Source: Algoriphagus sp. (GTDB taxonomy: Bacteria > Bacteroidota > Bacteroidia > Cytophagales > Cyclobacteriaceae). From it: DNA of 64,000 nt. The position numbers and the translations under genes were made by a program. The notes under the pieces were generated by a model. The model ran no database searches. It was not told where the DNA came from and saw only the letters and a program-made list of their open reading frames with translations. The stretch is taken from assembly GCF_030694375.1 (NCBI RefSeq), contig NZ_JAUXYL010000007.1, positions 62,001 to 126,000 on the forward strand, given 5' to 3'. Below, one piece after another: positions 51,789-61,995 of the stretch; the first letter of the stretch is position 1, and the number at the start of each line of letters is the position of its first letter.

Positions 51789-53192
51789 TTAGAAGCCTGA
51801 CACATTCAATCTTGCACCGGTTAGAGTTTTTCCAGCTAATGAGCTGGTTGGTGTACCTGCATTGAGTATTGCGGCTTTGATTTGAGTAGCAGTGGCTCCC
51901 GGATTATGGGATGCATACAAAGCTGCGGCACCCGCTACATGAGGAGTGGCCATTGAGGTCCCATTATAACTGGCATATCCTGATGCAATTGTGGCATTTT
52001 TGCCCTTTCCTGAAGCAACCGGTACAGTAGACCAAATCCCACTACCCGGAGCACCAATGTCTACCGAAGTAGCGCCAAAGTTTGAAAAACTGGAAATTGC
52101 TCCTGTGTTAGTAATAGATGCTACAGCTATGATATTGGCATTTGTGTAAGATGCAGGATAAGAAGGTGAAGTATCGTTGTTGTTAGTGCTGTTTCCAGCC
52201 GCAGCGATAAAGAGAATTCCGGCTGCATTGGCACGTTCGATTGCATCAAACAATGCCTGAGAATATCCTCCTCCTCCCCAGCTGTTGTTGGTCGCTACGA
52301 TATTAATCCCATGTCTCGTCTTGAGATCGGTGAAGTAATCCACTGATTTGATGGCGTTAGCTGAAGTACCACCTCTGGAACCCAAGAACTTTGCATTCAT
52401 CATTTTCACATTCCATACAACACCTGCCACACCTTTGCCATTTCCTCCAACAGCACCGATGGTACCCGCCACGTGTGTACCATGATCATCACCCACACCG
52501 TCAAATACCGTGTTGTTGTTGCCATCGAAATCCCAGCCGTATACGTCATCTATTAAGCCATTTCCGTCATCGTCAATCCCATTTCCCGGAATTTCTCCAG
52601 GATTTGTACCCGCATTAGCGGCTAGATCTTCATGGGTATACATATAACCCTCATCGATAATACCGATATAAACGGTATTACTACCAGTTTTTCCAGCGGC
52701 CCAAGCTGTACCCGCTCCACTGCCAAATTGATTTGCAGGAGTAGTGCTTGATCCATACATGCCCCAAAGTGATCCATTGGTATAGTAGGTGTCATTGGAA
52801 GTGGCAAAATGCTGGTAAATCCAGTTTGGCTCGGCATACTCAATTTCGGGCATATTTCTCAGCTTTTCGATTGCCGCTTCAGTCCCCAATTTGGAATCCA
52901 CCAGAATCAAATCCCCGGTTTTGACACCTTTTCTGGCATTCGCCATTTCCATTGCACCGGTACTAATCCCCTCCACAATAGTCCCCTGAATCATGGCTAG
53001 GACATCTGAAGAAAGTCTAGAGCCTTGACTTGCTGTTCTGTACTTGATCAAAAGCTGACCGGGTACATATTGTTCCTGAATCATCAATTCAGTCACATTG
53101 GTGTTGTTGACGTCATTCTCAATCACGTCGGAACAAGACGCTGCCAAGCCCATAAGAGCCGAAAAAGACAGCAAAGAATAAAGTTTTCTCAT
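51789..53192 (-). CDS. Subtilisin-like (S8) serine protease lipoprotein
   Basis: From the ATG at 53192 (MRKLYSLLSFSALMGLAASC) the 467-residue product is a lipoprotein. A short inhibitor/propeptide-like region leads into the S8 domain with the Asp in IGIIDEGYM (Asp180), the His in DDHGTHVAGTIGA (His237), the oxyanion Asn in IAAAGN (Asn333), and the Ser in NGTSMATPHVAGAA (Ser412). An in-frame ATG at 53243 adds 17 residues but buries the signal peptide. Acidic Gly/Asn-rich loops (GNGIDDDGNGLIDD) suggest calcium binding. All catalytic residues are present. Confidence 0.94.
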   Translation of the reverse strand: MRKLYSLLSFSALMGLAASCSDVIENDVNNTNVTELMIQEQYVPGQLLIKYRTASQGSRLSSDVLAMIQGTIVEGISTGAMEMANARKGVKTGDLILVDSKLGTEAAIEKLRNMPEIEYAEPNWIYQHFATSNDTYYTNGSLWGMYGSSTTPANQFGSGAGTAWAAGKTGSNTVYIGIIDEGYMYTHEDLAANAGTNPGEIPGNGIDDDGNGLIDDVYGWDFDGNNNTVFDGVGDDHGTHVAGTIGAVGGNGKGVAGVVWNVKMMNAKFLGSRGGTSANAIKSVDYFTDLKTRHGINIVATNNSWGGGGYSQALFDAIERANAAGILFIAAAGNSTNNNDTSPSYPASYTNANIIAVASITNTGAISSFSNFGATSVDIGAPGSGIWSTVPVASGKGKNATIASGYASYNGTSMATPHVAGAAALYASHNPGATATQIKAAILNAGTPTSSLAGKTLTGARLNVSGF

Positions 53193-53532
53193 AAGGTGTT
53201 TTTGGTTAATATTTAAGCTGAATGTATACTTTACTCCAAACATTCACAATACATCGAGAAACAATTCCAAATCTTTATTTTCAACCTCAATAAATTGTTT
53301 TGTATCCCCACTTTTTTGGTATTTCAACTATTCTACGCCTAATTATTTCTTTATAAGGAAGAGAAAATAGCCATCCCTTTTTTATGGCTCCGGATTTTTA
53401 ATCAATTGATCCTGTTAAGGATTAAGGAAAGAAATACTTTTTGGATCAAGTCTGCCCAGTAAAAATCTCAGGCTTTTGCCAAAAAAAAGCGCGAATTTCT
53501 CCGCGCCTTTGAACTTATGTAGTTTCAAATTC
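53193..53532. other. 340-bp intergenic stretch
   Basis: It contains the subtilase promoter side and, near its right end (53481-53510), the terminator of the DUF1080 gene. Otherwise AT-rich and without a gene. Confidence 0.6.
53481..53510 (-). terminator. Terminator of the DUF1080 gene
   Basis: On the minus strand AAAGGCGCG pairs with CGCGCTTTT (one G-T) around GAGAAATT and continues into eight T. Confidence 0.82.
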
Positions 53533-54297
53533 TTACATCTTTTTCAAAAGAATGTTCTTAAACATCACTTTCATTGGAGGTCCTACGTGCACCTGAAATC
53601 CCATCAAGCCTTTCAGCATCCTGTTTTTTGCATCGTCATCGGTGACTTCACTCATTAGGGTGCCATTGACATAATGCTGCATCACGTTTCCTTTAGCTAC
53701 AATATGAATCGTATTCCAGTCACCTTTTTTGATCAAAGCACCAAGCTCGTCCCGATTTCCAAGTTCGGAGACCAAGTTCAGGCCTTTCCAGGCGTTTCGC
53801 TCCACAAAACCACGGGGTTCAGTTATACTGTCCGGTTGCGAAGTAATACGTGTTTTTTGCCCCCGATAAGCTAGGGTGGTTCGCTTTCGTTCTTCGTAAT
53901 TCTGCCCTGTGTAGCGATTGCCTCCATCTATATCCGCTTGATACCCCCGAAGCGCAAAAGGGACCTCGGTAAATCGATCACTTCGATATTGCACGCCGGA
54001 ATTACCGGCTTCCGAAATCCAGTAGTCTACTTTTAACTCGAAATCTCCGAGCTCTCCGCCTTTCCATATGATGAAAGTATTGCTTTTCAAAACTGTTTCA
54101 GGAGTGATTTCACCCACCATCAAACCATCTTTTACACTCCAGTAGACAGGATCAAATTCCCATCCATCGAGCGTTTTCCCATCAAATATGGACTCGAATT
54201 CCGCATGATCAACTTTGGAAGAAATACATCCCACAGTGAATATGGCCGCCAGAATAAAGCTCGATATTTTTACGGTTTTGGAGGTTGAGCTAATCAT
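53533..54297 (-). CDS. DUF1080 / 3-keto-disaccharide hydrolase family lipoprotein
   Basis: The 254-residue lipoprotein has lipobox FTVGC with Cys24. The concanavalin-like DUF1080 domain starts FESIFDGKTLDGWEFDP and includes WSVKDGLMVGE, FELKVDYWISEAGNSGVQYRS, and WNTIHIVAKGNVMQHYVNGTLMSEV near the C-terminus. Members cleave 3-keto-glycosides. The start overlaps the upstream propeller/cytochrome gene by 4 bp (ATGA), tying the two together. Confidence 0.92.
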   Translation of the reverse strand: MISSTSKTVKISSFILAAIFTVGCISSKVDHAEFESIFDGKTLDGWEFDPVYWSVKDGLMVGEITPETVLKSNTFIIWKGGELGDFELKVDYWISEAGNSGVQYRSDRFTEVPFALRGYQADIDGGNRYTGQNYEERKRTTLAYRGQKTRITSQPDSITEPRGFVERNAWKGLNLVSELGNRDELGALIKKGDWNTIHIVAKGNVMQHYVNGTLMSEVTDDDAKNRMLKGLMGFQVHVGPPMKVMFKNILLKKM

Positions 54298-56978
54298 CTT
54301 TGTGCAGTTGGTTGTTTGTAAACTGCATGGTCAGCATTGCCACCGGAGATCAAATACGCCATCAAGTCTTTCAATTCTTCCTCATTGAGTCGATTGATTA
54401 AGCCAGGCATCATGATGGAGACCTCCGCGTTCTTTTTCAACACGACCGTGTTTTTCGCAACAGTTTTGATATCATTTGGAGCGAATGGGTTTTGCGAGAT
54501 ATAATAATTCTTCCCGTCTTCGTCATTCAGTTTTCCTACAATGGATCCTCCTGCTTTCAGTTCAAGAACAGTCGCATGATATTGATCCGAGATAGTTTCG
54601 CTTGGGTTGATGGTAGCTACCAAGATATCTTTAGGAGAAAATCTTGTACCCAACTGTGTCAAATCCGGTCCAATAGCCCCTCCTTCACCCTGCATCGTGT
54701 GGCAAGACAAGCAAAGTGTAGCTGCATACATCGCTTTTCCCTTGACCAAGTCACGTCCTACAAGATCAGCGACTAAAGGCTCTGCCAGTTCAACAGTCCA
54801 CCTTCTACCCGGACCTTCAGGTTGAACCCCTGTTTCGATGATGTCATTTCCACTGGCTGTGAGGAGTTTTCCACCAGACATTTCATCATATTTTTCAAAG
54901 TCCGCCTTATCTACGCTAGCAAGGGCCATCTTTCTTGCTCTATCTATAAACCCGACATAACTCCTTCCACCTTTATAGGCAGTCAGTGCATGGTTTATCC
55001 ATTTGAAATATTCCTCCCGTTGCGCAGCCGTCCAGCCTTTGTCAGCTCCACCCAATACCGTCGCATAGAAAGTCGCCTGTGCAGGTGGCACATTGGCAAG
55101 CATGTTGGCGATGTCCAATCCGTATTGTGGGTTTCGGAAGACCAAATCTGATGAGGCAGTAAATGTCTTTTGATAATTTTCGTCGTCTTTGGCAGATTTA
55201 AGCAAAGCCAATGTTTTTTCCACCGCACTCGGGGCATCCAAATGCACCATCAAAATGCTGAGCGAACGATCAAGCATGTTGTCATTTGCAGGGAAATTTG
55301 GATCGAGGTAGGAAATCAATTGAGGCTTCACTGATGCAGCCCCTTTGTCATAACGATAAAGGATCACTTCCATCGTTCTCAGGATATCCTGCTTGTCCTT
55401 GGCAGAAAGCCCCTTGAAATCCACCTGCATCAGACTGTTCAACATGGGCGCTGCATCAGCATCGGTGGCGTGACGCGCCAAAGCGAGAATGGCATGGATC
55501 TTTTTTGTGGGATCAGATTCTGCAATTGCTTTTGCTTTCCAGGTTGCTACAGACTGGTGTTCAAGGACGATTCTGGCAGCATATTGGACATATCTGTCTT
55601 TGTGTCCGAGTTGAGCCCAAGCTTTTTCCAATCCTTCCGCAGGAGCCCCTGCCTGATGATATTGCTCCAATTCTCTTCTGAGTTTGGCTTCCTGAGGCAG
55701 GTCAGCTTCAGTCAGAGGCTTATGTGTATCCAATTCCCCTTTGTACGTCACCCGATAAAGGTCCGAGTCCAATCTTCGTCCTCCGGTGGCAAAGTAGAAT
55801 GCCCCGTCAGGGCCAATGGTCCCATCAGTAAGAGGAAGCGGAGAACCGGAAATAAATTCCTCGGCCGTAGCGTCATAAGTCGCTCCGTTAGGAGTAAGGT
55901 GAATGGCATAGATGATTCCAAAACTCCAGTCAAAAGCATACAATGCTTTTTTGTATTTGCTTGGGAAGTTGGCTTTGAAGCCGAACATGGCATTGGTAGG
56001 TGAACCTTGACCAAGGTTTATCACTGCGGGGAGATTGTCAGGATAGACAGGTGACCACTTGGAGTTGCCTGTTCTCCAACCAAATTCCGACCCGCTGGTG
56101 GCATGATTTATCCGTGTTGGGCGATACCAAGGCATTCCAAAATCCCATTCCATATCCGCATCATAGGCGAAAATATCACCGACCTCATTGTAATCGAAAT
56201 CGAAGGCATTTCTGAATCCTGCACTGATCAATTCCCAATTTTTTCCTTCGGGATCAATTTTGGCGATCCATCCACCCGGAGCCATTCGGTTATTGGCATG
56301 ACCTCGTGGGTCTTTGATTAAGGGAAAAAGGTTGTCTTCCTGCCAAACATTAGGCAGGCGGTAAGAATTCATCTCAGGCACATCGACATGATTCCCTGCG
56401 ATCAGGTAAATTGATTTACCATCCGGAGTGACGCGCATGCTGTGGGGACCATGTTCGCCTTGTTGCCCCTTCAATTCACGAATCTGAGTGATGGTCTCAT
56501 ACTGATCATCCCCGTCCAAATCCTGGATCCGGTATAATCCTGTAGGTTGGCTGAAGGTCTCATTGGGGTTGTGATTTACCATCACATAAAGCGAGTTGAA
56601 TGCATATAGCAATCCCTGTGCATAGCCCATTCCTACCTGAGGTTCGGAGACATTTCCCACGATCAGTTTCTCGACTTTGGGTTTTACTGTGGAATCGGAG
56701 CCGATTGGAGGGAGCTCAAGTCGATATAAATACCCATACTGATCGGAGGTAATCATTCTACCCTTATCATCAAAGGTCATCGCCACCCAACTGCCCTGCT
56801 CATTATCACCGGGACTGTAGAGATGCTCTGCCACGAATCCGTCAGGAAGTTTAAGCTTGTCAATTTTAGGGTTACCGGTAAGCTGCCGGCCTGTTTCTTC
56901 TTTTTTGGAGCAGGCAACCGAAATTGCAAGGACTCCAAAAAGAAGGAAAAGATTCTTAATCGTGCTTCTATGGAACAT
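54294..56978 (-). CDS. Membrane-bound dehydrogenase-type propeller protein with HEAT-like repeats and C-terminal cytochrome c
   Basis: The 894-residue lipoprotein has lipobox AISVAC with Cys23. The first 400 residues form a sugar-dehydrogenase-like propeller (KLPDGFVAEHLYSPGD, MTFDDKGRMITSDQYGYLYRLELPP, MGYAQGLLYAFNSLYV, PDGKSIYLIAGNH, DGTIGPDGAFYFATGGRR). The middle is helical and HEAT-like. The last 130 residues are a cytochrome c domain with heme motif CLSCH at around residue 755 and GPDLTQLGTRFSPKDIL. This layout is common for PVC-type and bacteroidete periplasmic dehydrogenases. It would pass electrons from substrate to the respiratory chain. It precedes the DUF1080 gene in an operon. 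Confidence 0.9.
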   Translation of the reverse strand: MFHRSTIKNLFLLFGVLAISVACSKKEETGRQLTGNPKIDKLKLPDGFVAEHLYSPGDNEQGSWVAMTFDDKGRMITSDQYGYLYRLELPPIGSDSTVKPKVEKLIVGNVSEPQVGMGYAQGLLYAFNSLYVMVNHNPNETFSQPTGLYRIQDLDGDDQYETITQIRELKGQQGEHGPHSMRVTPDGKSIYLIAGNHVDVPEMNSYRLPNVWQEDNLFPLIKDPRGHANNRMAPGGWIAKIDPEGKNWELISAGFRNAFDFDYNEVGDIFAYDADMEWDFGMPWYRPTRINHATSGSEFGWRTGNSKWSPVYPDNLPAVINLGQGSPTNAMFGFKANFPSKYKKALYAFDWSFGIIYAIHLTPNGATYDATAEEFISGSPLPLTDGTIGPDGAFYFATGGRRLDSDLYRVTYKGELDTHKPLTEADLPQEAKLRRELEQYHQAGAPAEGLEKAWAQLGHKDRYVQYAARIVLEHQSVATWKAKAIAESDPTKKIHAILALARHATDADAAPMLNSLMQVDFKGLSAKDKQDILRTMEVILYRYDKGAASVKPQLISYLDPNFPANDNMLDRSLSILMVHLDAPSAVEKTLALLKSAKDDENYQKTFTASSDLVFRNPQYGLDIANMLANVPPAQATFYATVLGGADKGWTAAQREEYFKWINHALTAYKGGRSYVGFIDRARKMALASVDKADFEKYDEMSGGKLLTASGNDIIETGVQPEGPGRRWTVELAEPLVADLVGRDLVKGKAMYAATLCLSCHTMQGEGGAIGPDLTQLGTRFSPKDILVATINPSETISDQYHATVLELKAGGSIVGKLNDEDGKNYYISQNPFAPNDIKTVAKNTVVLKKNAEVSIMMPGLINRLNEEELKDLMAYLISGGNADHAVYKQPTAQR

Positions 56979-57281
56979 ATAGTATTGGGATTATTGGATT
57001 GCAGGGAGATAAAATTTCATATGATTATAATTGATTTTTAAAGGCCATATGGAATGCCCCGGATAATCATTCCCCTGTGTGAGACATTTTCTCATGGGCA
57101 TTTCTTATTGTTCAAGTTGAGAATAATTTAATCAGGCTAAAAGCCGTTCGTGAAAGCTATTTACTTCCTGTCAAGAATTTAACTGTCCTGCTTACTCCTG
57201 CCGGGAAGAAAATAACCCAACAACTTTCAGATTTTGAAAATCCTACCGATTGTCGGGCTATTTGAATTAAAGAAAACCAAC
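56979..57281. other. 303-bp non-coding stretch
   Basis: Between the propeller gene and SusD. It includes a site CTGTCCTGCTTACTCCTG at 57183-57200 with TCCTG half-sites 10 bp apart, resembling the repeats before susC. No gene or strong terminator was seen. Confidence 0.5.
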
Positions 57282-58799
57282 TTAGAAATAAGGACTCAAA
57301 TCGGATTCAGCTGCAGGATATGCATAGAACTTTTTAAGATTTGTAAAGACGTTGTTTCTTGGAACAGCCCCGGCAATCGGAGGATAGTAATAAGCCTGAG
57401 GATTGGCCACAATTCGCTGTCCGAGAGGAATGATAATTTCCTCGATGCGGCCTGTACGCTGAATATCAAACCAGCGTTTATTTTCGAAGGCTAGCTCTAC
57501 TCTTCGCTCCTTGAAAATGGCCTCTCGGACATCTGCTTGACTGGCAGCGGTGGTGGCAGCAAGTCCTGCCCGAGTACGTATTTGATTTAACAGAGGAATC
57601 GCTGCAGCTGTTTTTCCTTGCTCGTTGAGCGCCTCTGCCATAAATAGCAGCACTTCAGCATAGCGGAAAATTGGCCAGTTGGTGCCGTGATTGTTATGCT
57701 GCGCATGAGGTTTTGCAAACTTCTTGATGTAAGGCAAGGTTTTAGGCACCTGAAAAGCTCCTGACAAAAACACATACCCTATAGAAATATCCCTACGCAA
57801 ATCCCCCGCTTCATAAGCAGCAATTATATCCGGAGTAGGGACGTTATTCCCCTCGCCGTCTAAGGGCTGTGCATTGCTAGTTCCGGTGATTTCTCGAAGT
57901 TCGGCGGCGCTGATTGGTCTAGGCATAAACTGATAAATAAAGTTGCCCTGCAGACCCGCAGCCCCTTCCAAAAACTGGACTTCGAAGACCGACTCTACAT
58001 TGTTTTTATTTGCAGCATTATCAGAGAATGCCATAGCATAAGAAGCCATCAGTCTGTATTGACCACCGGTGATCACAGGATTTAATACCTGTTCTGCCTC
58101 AGCCCATTTCTTCTGATGGATATACACGTTTGCTAGGAGGGTTCGAGCAGCACCGGATGTCACCCGTCCTGGCTGTTGGGTTGCTTTGTCAAGCAAAAGC
58201 GGAATCGCAGCTGTCAGATCGGCTTCAATCTGCTTGTAGATATCCGCCTCCGGCGATAGAGGAAGAGCCGCCTCTGCTCTAACTGCCACAGGAGTCAAAT
58301 GTAAGGGAACACTTCCAAAGTATCTGGCAAGCTCAAAGTAAGCGTATGCTCTTAAAAACAAAGCCTGACCTCTTATATTCCCCTTGGCTGTGGCATCAAA
58401 ATTCACCCCATCAATTAAGGCCAGAATTTGATTGGCTCTTGCGATGATCAGGTAATCCTGTCTCCATTGGTTCAGGACGTGCACATTGGCAGTGGTTCCG
58501 TTAGACTCAGGCACGGAGAAATCCGCTAAGTCCTCCTGATTATCGACCGCGCCAAACAGTACATTTCGCACATAATAGGTATTGTCGGAGTGCATCTCTG
58601 ACAATAACCAAGTCCGATCATTGGTGATGGTCCGAAGCGGAGCGTATGCCGCATTAACCGCCTGCTCAAAATCATTTTGGTTTTTGAAGAAAGTGGCCGA
58701 ACTCAACTGAGTCTCCGGTACCACGGTAAGAAAGTCTTCACAGCTGGTCAGAAACAAACTCGCTGCAAGTAGTCCTATGATATATTTTTTCATTTTCAT
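57282..58799 (-). CDS. susD: SusD/RagB family nutrient-binding outer membrane lipoprotein
   Basis: The 505-residue lipoprotein has lipobox LFLTSC with Cys20, then EDFLTVVPETQLSSATFFKNQNDFEQAVNAAYAPLR, the TPR-like AYAYFELARYFGSVPL, and the C-terminal YAEVLLFMAEALNEQGKTAAAIPLLNQIRTRAGL and ERRVELAFENKRWFDIQRTGR. It caps the SusC transporter and captures oligosaccharide. It follows susC at 39 bp on the same strand. No glycan specificity can be read. Confidence 0.97.
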   Translation of the reverse strand: MKMKKYIIGLLAASLFLTSCEDFLTVVPETQLSSATFFKNQNDFEQAVNAAYAPLRTITNDRTWLLSEMHSDNTYYVRNVLFGAVDNQEDLADFSVPESNGTTANVHVLNQWRQDYLIIARANQILALIDGVNFDATAKGNIRGQALFLRAYAYFELARYFGSVPLHLTPVAVRAEAALPLSPEADIYKQIEADLTAAIPLLLDKATQQPGRVTSGAARTLLANVYIHQKKWAEAEQVLNPVITGGQYRLMASYAMAFSDNAANKNNVESVFEVQFLEGAAGLQGNFIYQFMPRPISAAELREITGTSNAQPLDGEGNNVPTPDIIAAYEAGDLRRDISIGYVFLSGAFQVPKTLPYIKKFAKPHAQHNNHGTNWPIFRYAEVLLFMAEALNEQGKTAAAIPLLNQIRTRAGLAATTAASQADVREAIFKERRVELAFENKRWFDIQRTGRIEEIIIPLGQRIVANPQAYYYPPIAGAVPRNNVFTNLKKFYAYPAAESDLSPYF

Positions 58800-58838
58800 G
58801 TCGTTTGTAGGTGGATTAAACTGTCTGGAATCAGCAGA

Positions 58839-61800
58839 TTAAAATTTGACATTTACCCCGAAGGTAATAGTACGTGGTACGGGATATCCTGCCAGGTCGA
58901 TTCCAGGGCTTAGGTTTCCACCATCACCCTGTCCATTGTCTTGCATACTAACCTCAGGATTGGATCCTCCCCAGTAAGGTGTGAAAACCCATAAATTCTG
59001 ACCTGATGCATATACTCGGGCAGAATTCATTGACTTTGGAAGTTTTTTGAAAGTATAGCCCAAAGTAATATTTCGGATAGTAAAATAGGACGCATCCCAT
59101 ACAAAGTTGCTATTTGGCCAGTCACGCTCGATACCGGTGACATTGCCTCCGCCTACTGTGGTTCCAAAGATTCCAGCTCCGGGATTCTCAGGCGATCTGA
59201 ATCTGTCTCCTGCTCTTCTCACCATATTAAATACGCCATCGAGATTCGCCGTAGAGAAAAGGTGTCTCATGTAAAGCTCATTGCCTTCCGATCCGGAGGC
59301 TGTGATGCTGGCATCCCAATTTTTAAATGTGAAATTGTTTACAATGCCATAGACAAAATCAGGGAATGGGTTCCCGATGATTGTCCGATCATCATTGTCC
59401 CCACCAAAAGTGATCACTCCATCACCATTCACATCCTGCAATTTGATACTTCCCACCGTAGATCTTCCGGGGATCTTAGGGGAATTGGCCAAATCCTCAG
59501 CATTGGCATAATTTCCTAATTTATTTAGACCGTAAAACTGGCCAAATGGCTTTCCTACTTGTGTGATGTGAAATTGCCCATACACTCTGTCAATCCCATC
59601 TGCCAAAGCGACCACTTCATTCCTGTTGAAGGATATATTCGCATTGATATTCCATCGGAAATTTGAGGTATTGACAGGAATCGCATTTATTGAAAATTCA
59701 TGTCCCCAAAACTTAATCTCACCGATGTTGTCATTGAAGTTGGTAAATCCTGATTCTTGAGGAATCTGAACTGCATAGAGGAGGTTGGTGGTATTTTTTG
59801 TGTAGAAATCATACACAAAGGATACCCTGTCATCCCAAAGGCCCAAGTCCAATCCGAAGTCGAACTGTGCGGTAGTCTCCCATCCCAAATTATTATTTTG
59901 AAGTGAGGTGATGCCTGCACCGGGTACTAATGTGTTTCCAAACGCAGCATTGATCGTATTATTTACCAGCGCATAAGAGGTGTAATTACCGATGTTATTA
60001 TTACCGGTGATACCGTAACTTGCTCTTAGTTTGGTGAAAGAAATCGTTTGGTTATCTGCTAAGAATCCTTCGTCAGACAAGACCCAACCGATGGAAGTTG
60101 ATGGGAAAATACCCCACCTATTATCCGCACCAAATCGGGATGATCCATCTCCTCTGACAGAGGCAGTAAAGAGGTATTTGCTTTTGAAATTATAAGTCAA
60201 TCTGGAAAATATGGAAGTCAGAGTCCATTCCTCCACACCACTGATAGTTCCGCCACGGTTGATATTCAAGGCACCTTGGATGGTAGGAAGACGATCATCA
60301 GCATAGGTATCGGCCTGCACACGGGTCCGGTCTCTTCTGAATTGTTGATTGGCAAATCCCCCCAATACCTGAAAGGAATGATCTCCGATTTTCTTGTCAT
60401 AGGTGGCAATATTCTCATTCAACCAAGAAAAGTCTTCAATATCATCCCGAACGGAAACTGCTACAGTAGGAATTGCTACGTTGATCGCTGAAGTGGCAGT
60501 AGAAGGGTTAAAAGAGAAAAACCGCGAATTCCTGATTTCCGCATTAAAAGTAGATTTTACCGACAACCCTTTTATTGGCTTCCATTCCGCATAGGTATTT
60601 GCCAAGACACTCACTACCAACGTCTCATTGGTGATTTCATCAGCAGATCTCAACCAGTTTGGATAAGCGAAGATATTCCCGGTATTGGCAGGGAATCGGT
60701 TGAAAAAAGTTAATTCTCCGGCTTCATCATAAATAGGCATTACAGGCCAGGTATGCAGGGCATTGAATAAGATACCTGTACCGCGCGAACCGTCTGTTCG
60801 TGGTGTATTGTCCTTGACATAGTTCGGCGCCACATTCACCCCGATATTTACCTTATTAGATACCGCATAATCCGTGTTCATTCTCAAGGAATAGCGCTGG
60901 TAATCCGTATTTCGTACGACCCCTTTTTGATCAAAAACTCCTGCTATAATTGCTGTATTTACTTTTTCTTTATTTGAGGTTACAGTGAGATTGTAGCTGG
61001 TAATCGGTGCGGTTTCAAGCATTGCGCCATACCAGTCATTAGTTTTACCGCGATATTGGGCTGGATTTTGAAACACCTCAGGAACAGGTTGCTTTGCGTC
61101 CTCGTAGTATTCTTTCTTAAACTGAGCAAATTCTTCTGCATTCATCATTTCAAGTCTACCCCTTTCCGGTACTTGTTGAAAACCGGTAAACACATTGAAA
61201 TCGACATTGGTCACACCTACTTTACCTTTTTTGGTAGTGATCAATACTACACCGTTGGCAGCTCTGGAACCATATAGGGAAGTTGAAGCCGCATCTTTCA
61301 ATACTGAAATATCCTCTATTTCATCCGGGTTGATGGCATTGATATCACCTGTGATCGGAAAACCATCCACTACATAAAGTGGCGCACTTCCTCCTGAAAC
61401 GGACAATTGTCCCCTGATACGAACATTCATACCCTGACCAGGCCGGCCAGTTGTCTGATTGATCTGCACACCTGCAAGTCGCCCTTGGAGTTTTTGCGCC
61501 AAAGAAGAAACCGGTAAATCAGCCAATTCTTTTCCATTGACAGATTGAATTGCTCCGGTTACCTCCTTTTTGATTTGACTACCGTAGCCGACCACCACTA
61601 CTTCCGACAGATCAGAGGTTGAAAGATCAAGGGACACATTGTAAACCGTCTGGCCACCGACCACAGCTACTTCTTTGGAAGTATAGCCTACAAAGCTTAT
61701 TACCAATGTCTCGCCTGCTGCCGCTTCAATGGAAAAACTCCCATCAATATCAGTGACCGTACCTCGCTGTGTGCCCTTCACGATTACTAAAGCACCTGGC

Positions 61801-61982
61801 ACAGGCTCACCGACAGATGAGATTACTCCCCGGACAGACTGCGTCTGCCCAAAACTCGTTACGCTTATGCAAAACATAAGCAACAAAAATCCGAATAGCC
61901 GGATTTTCATCTTAGATAGATAATGGTTATTCATACAGGTGGGTTTTATTGAATAGAAAATATTTCCATCTAATAACCGCAT
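58839..61982 (-). CDS. susC: SusC/RagA family TonB-linked outer membrane transporter
   Basis: The frame opens at 61982 (1047 residues). Starts at 61934 (MNNHYLSKMKIR) or 61910 (MKIRLFGFLLLMFCISVTSFG-Q) are more credible, the last giving a direct signal peptide. A carboxypeptidase-D-like domain (VRGVISSVGEPVPGALVIVKGTQRGTVTDIDG) precedes the TonB box and plug (LSEVVVVGYG, then APLYVVDGFPI, DISVLKDAASTSLYGSRAANGVVLITTKKGK). A 22-strand barrel fills the rest and ends in TFGVNVKF. It imports glycans with SusD in a TonB-dependent way. Confidence 0.97.
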   Translation of the reverse strand: MRLLDGNIFYSIKPTCMNNHYLSKMKIRLFGFLLLMFCISVTSFGQTQSVRGVISSVGEPVPGALVIVKGTQRGTVTDIDGSFSIEAAAGETLVISFVGYTSKEVAVVGGQTVYNVSLDLSTSDLSEVVVVGYGSQIKKEVTGAIQSVNGKELADLPVSSLAQKLQGRLAGVQINQTTGRPGQGMNVRIRGQLSVSGGSAPLYVVDGFPITGDINAINPDEIEDISVLKDAASTSLYGSRAANGVVLITTKKGKVGVTNVDFNVFTGFQQVPERGRLEMMNAEEFAQFKKEYYEDAKQPVPEVFQNPAQYRGKTNDWYGAMLETAPITSYNLTVTSNKEKVNTAIIAGVFDQKGVVRNTDYQRYSLRMNTDYAVSNKVNIGVNVAPNYVKDNTPRTDGSRGTGILFNALHTWPVMPIYDEAGELTFFNRFPANTGNIFAYPNWLRSADEITNETLVVSVLANTYAEWKPIKGLSVKSTFNAEIRNSRFFSFNPSTATSAINVAIPTVAVSVRDDIEDFSWLNENIATYDKKIGDHSFQVLGGFANQQFRRDRTRVQADTYADDRLPTIQGALNINRGGTISGVEEWTLTSIFSRLTYNFKSKYLFTASVRGDGSSRFGADNRWGIFPSTSIGWVLSDEGFLADNQTISFTKLRASYGITGNNNIGNYTSYALVNNTINAAFGNTLVPGAGITSLQNNNLGWETTAQFDFGLDLGLWDDRVSFVYDFYTKNTTNLLYAVQIPQESGFTNFNDNIGEIKFWGHEFSINAIPVNTSNFRWNINANISFNRNEVVALADGIDRVYGQFHITQVGKPFGQFYGLNKLGNYANAEDLANSPKIPGRSTVGSIKLQDVNGDGVITFGGDNDDRTIIGNPFPDFVYGIVNNFTFKNWDASITASGSEGNELYMRHLFSTANLDGVFNMVRRAGDRFRSPENPGAGIFGTTVGGGNVTGIERDWPNSNFVWDASYFTIRNITLGYTFKKLPKSMNSARVYASGQNLWVFTPYWGGSNPEVSMQDNGQGDGGNLSPGIDLAGYPVPRTITFGVNVKF

Positions 61983-61995
61983 ATAAATAAAAGCC

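Noticed and set aside
57073..57097. Hairpin near CCCTGTGTGAGACATTTTCTCATGGGC
   Set aside because: Only TGAGA/TCTCA pairs cleanly; the rest mismatches and no T-run follows, so it is not called a terminator.
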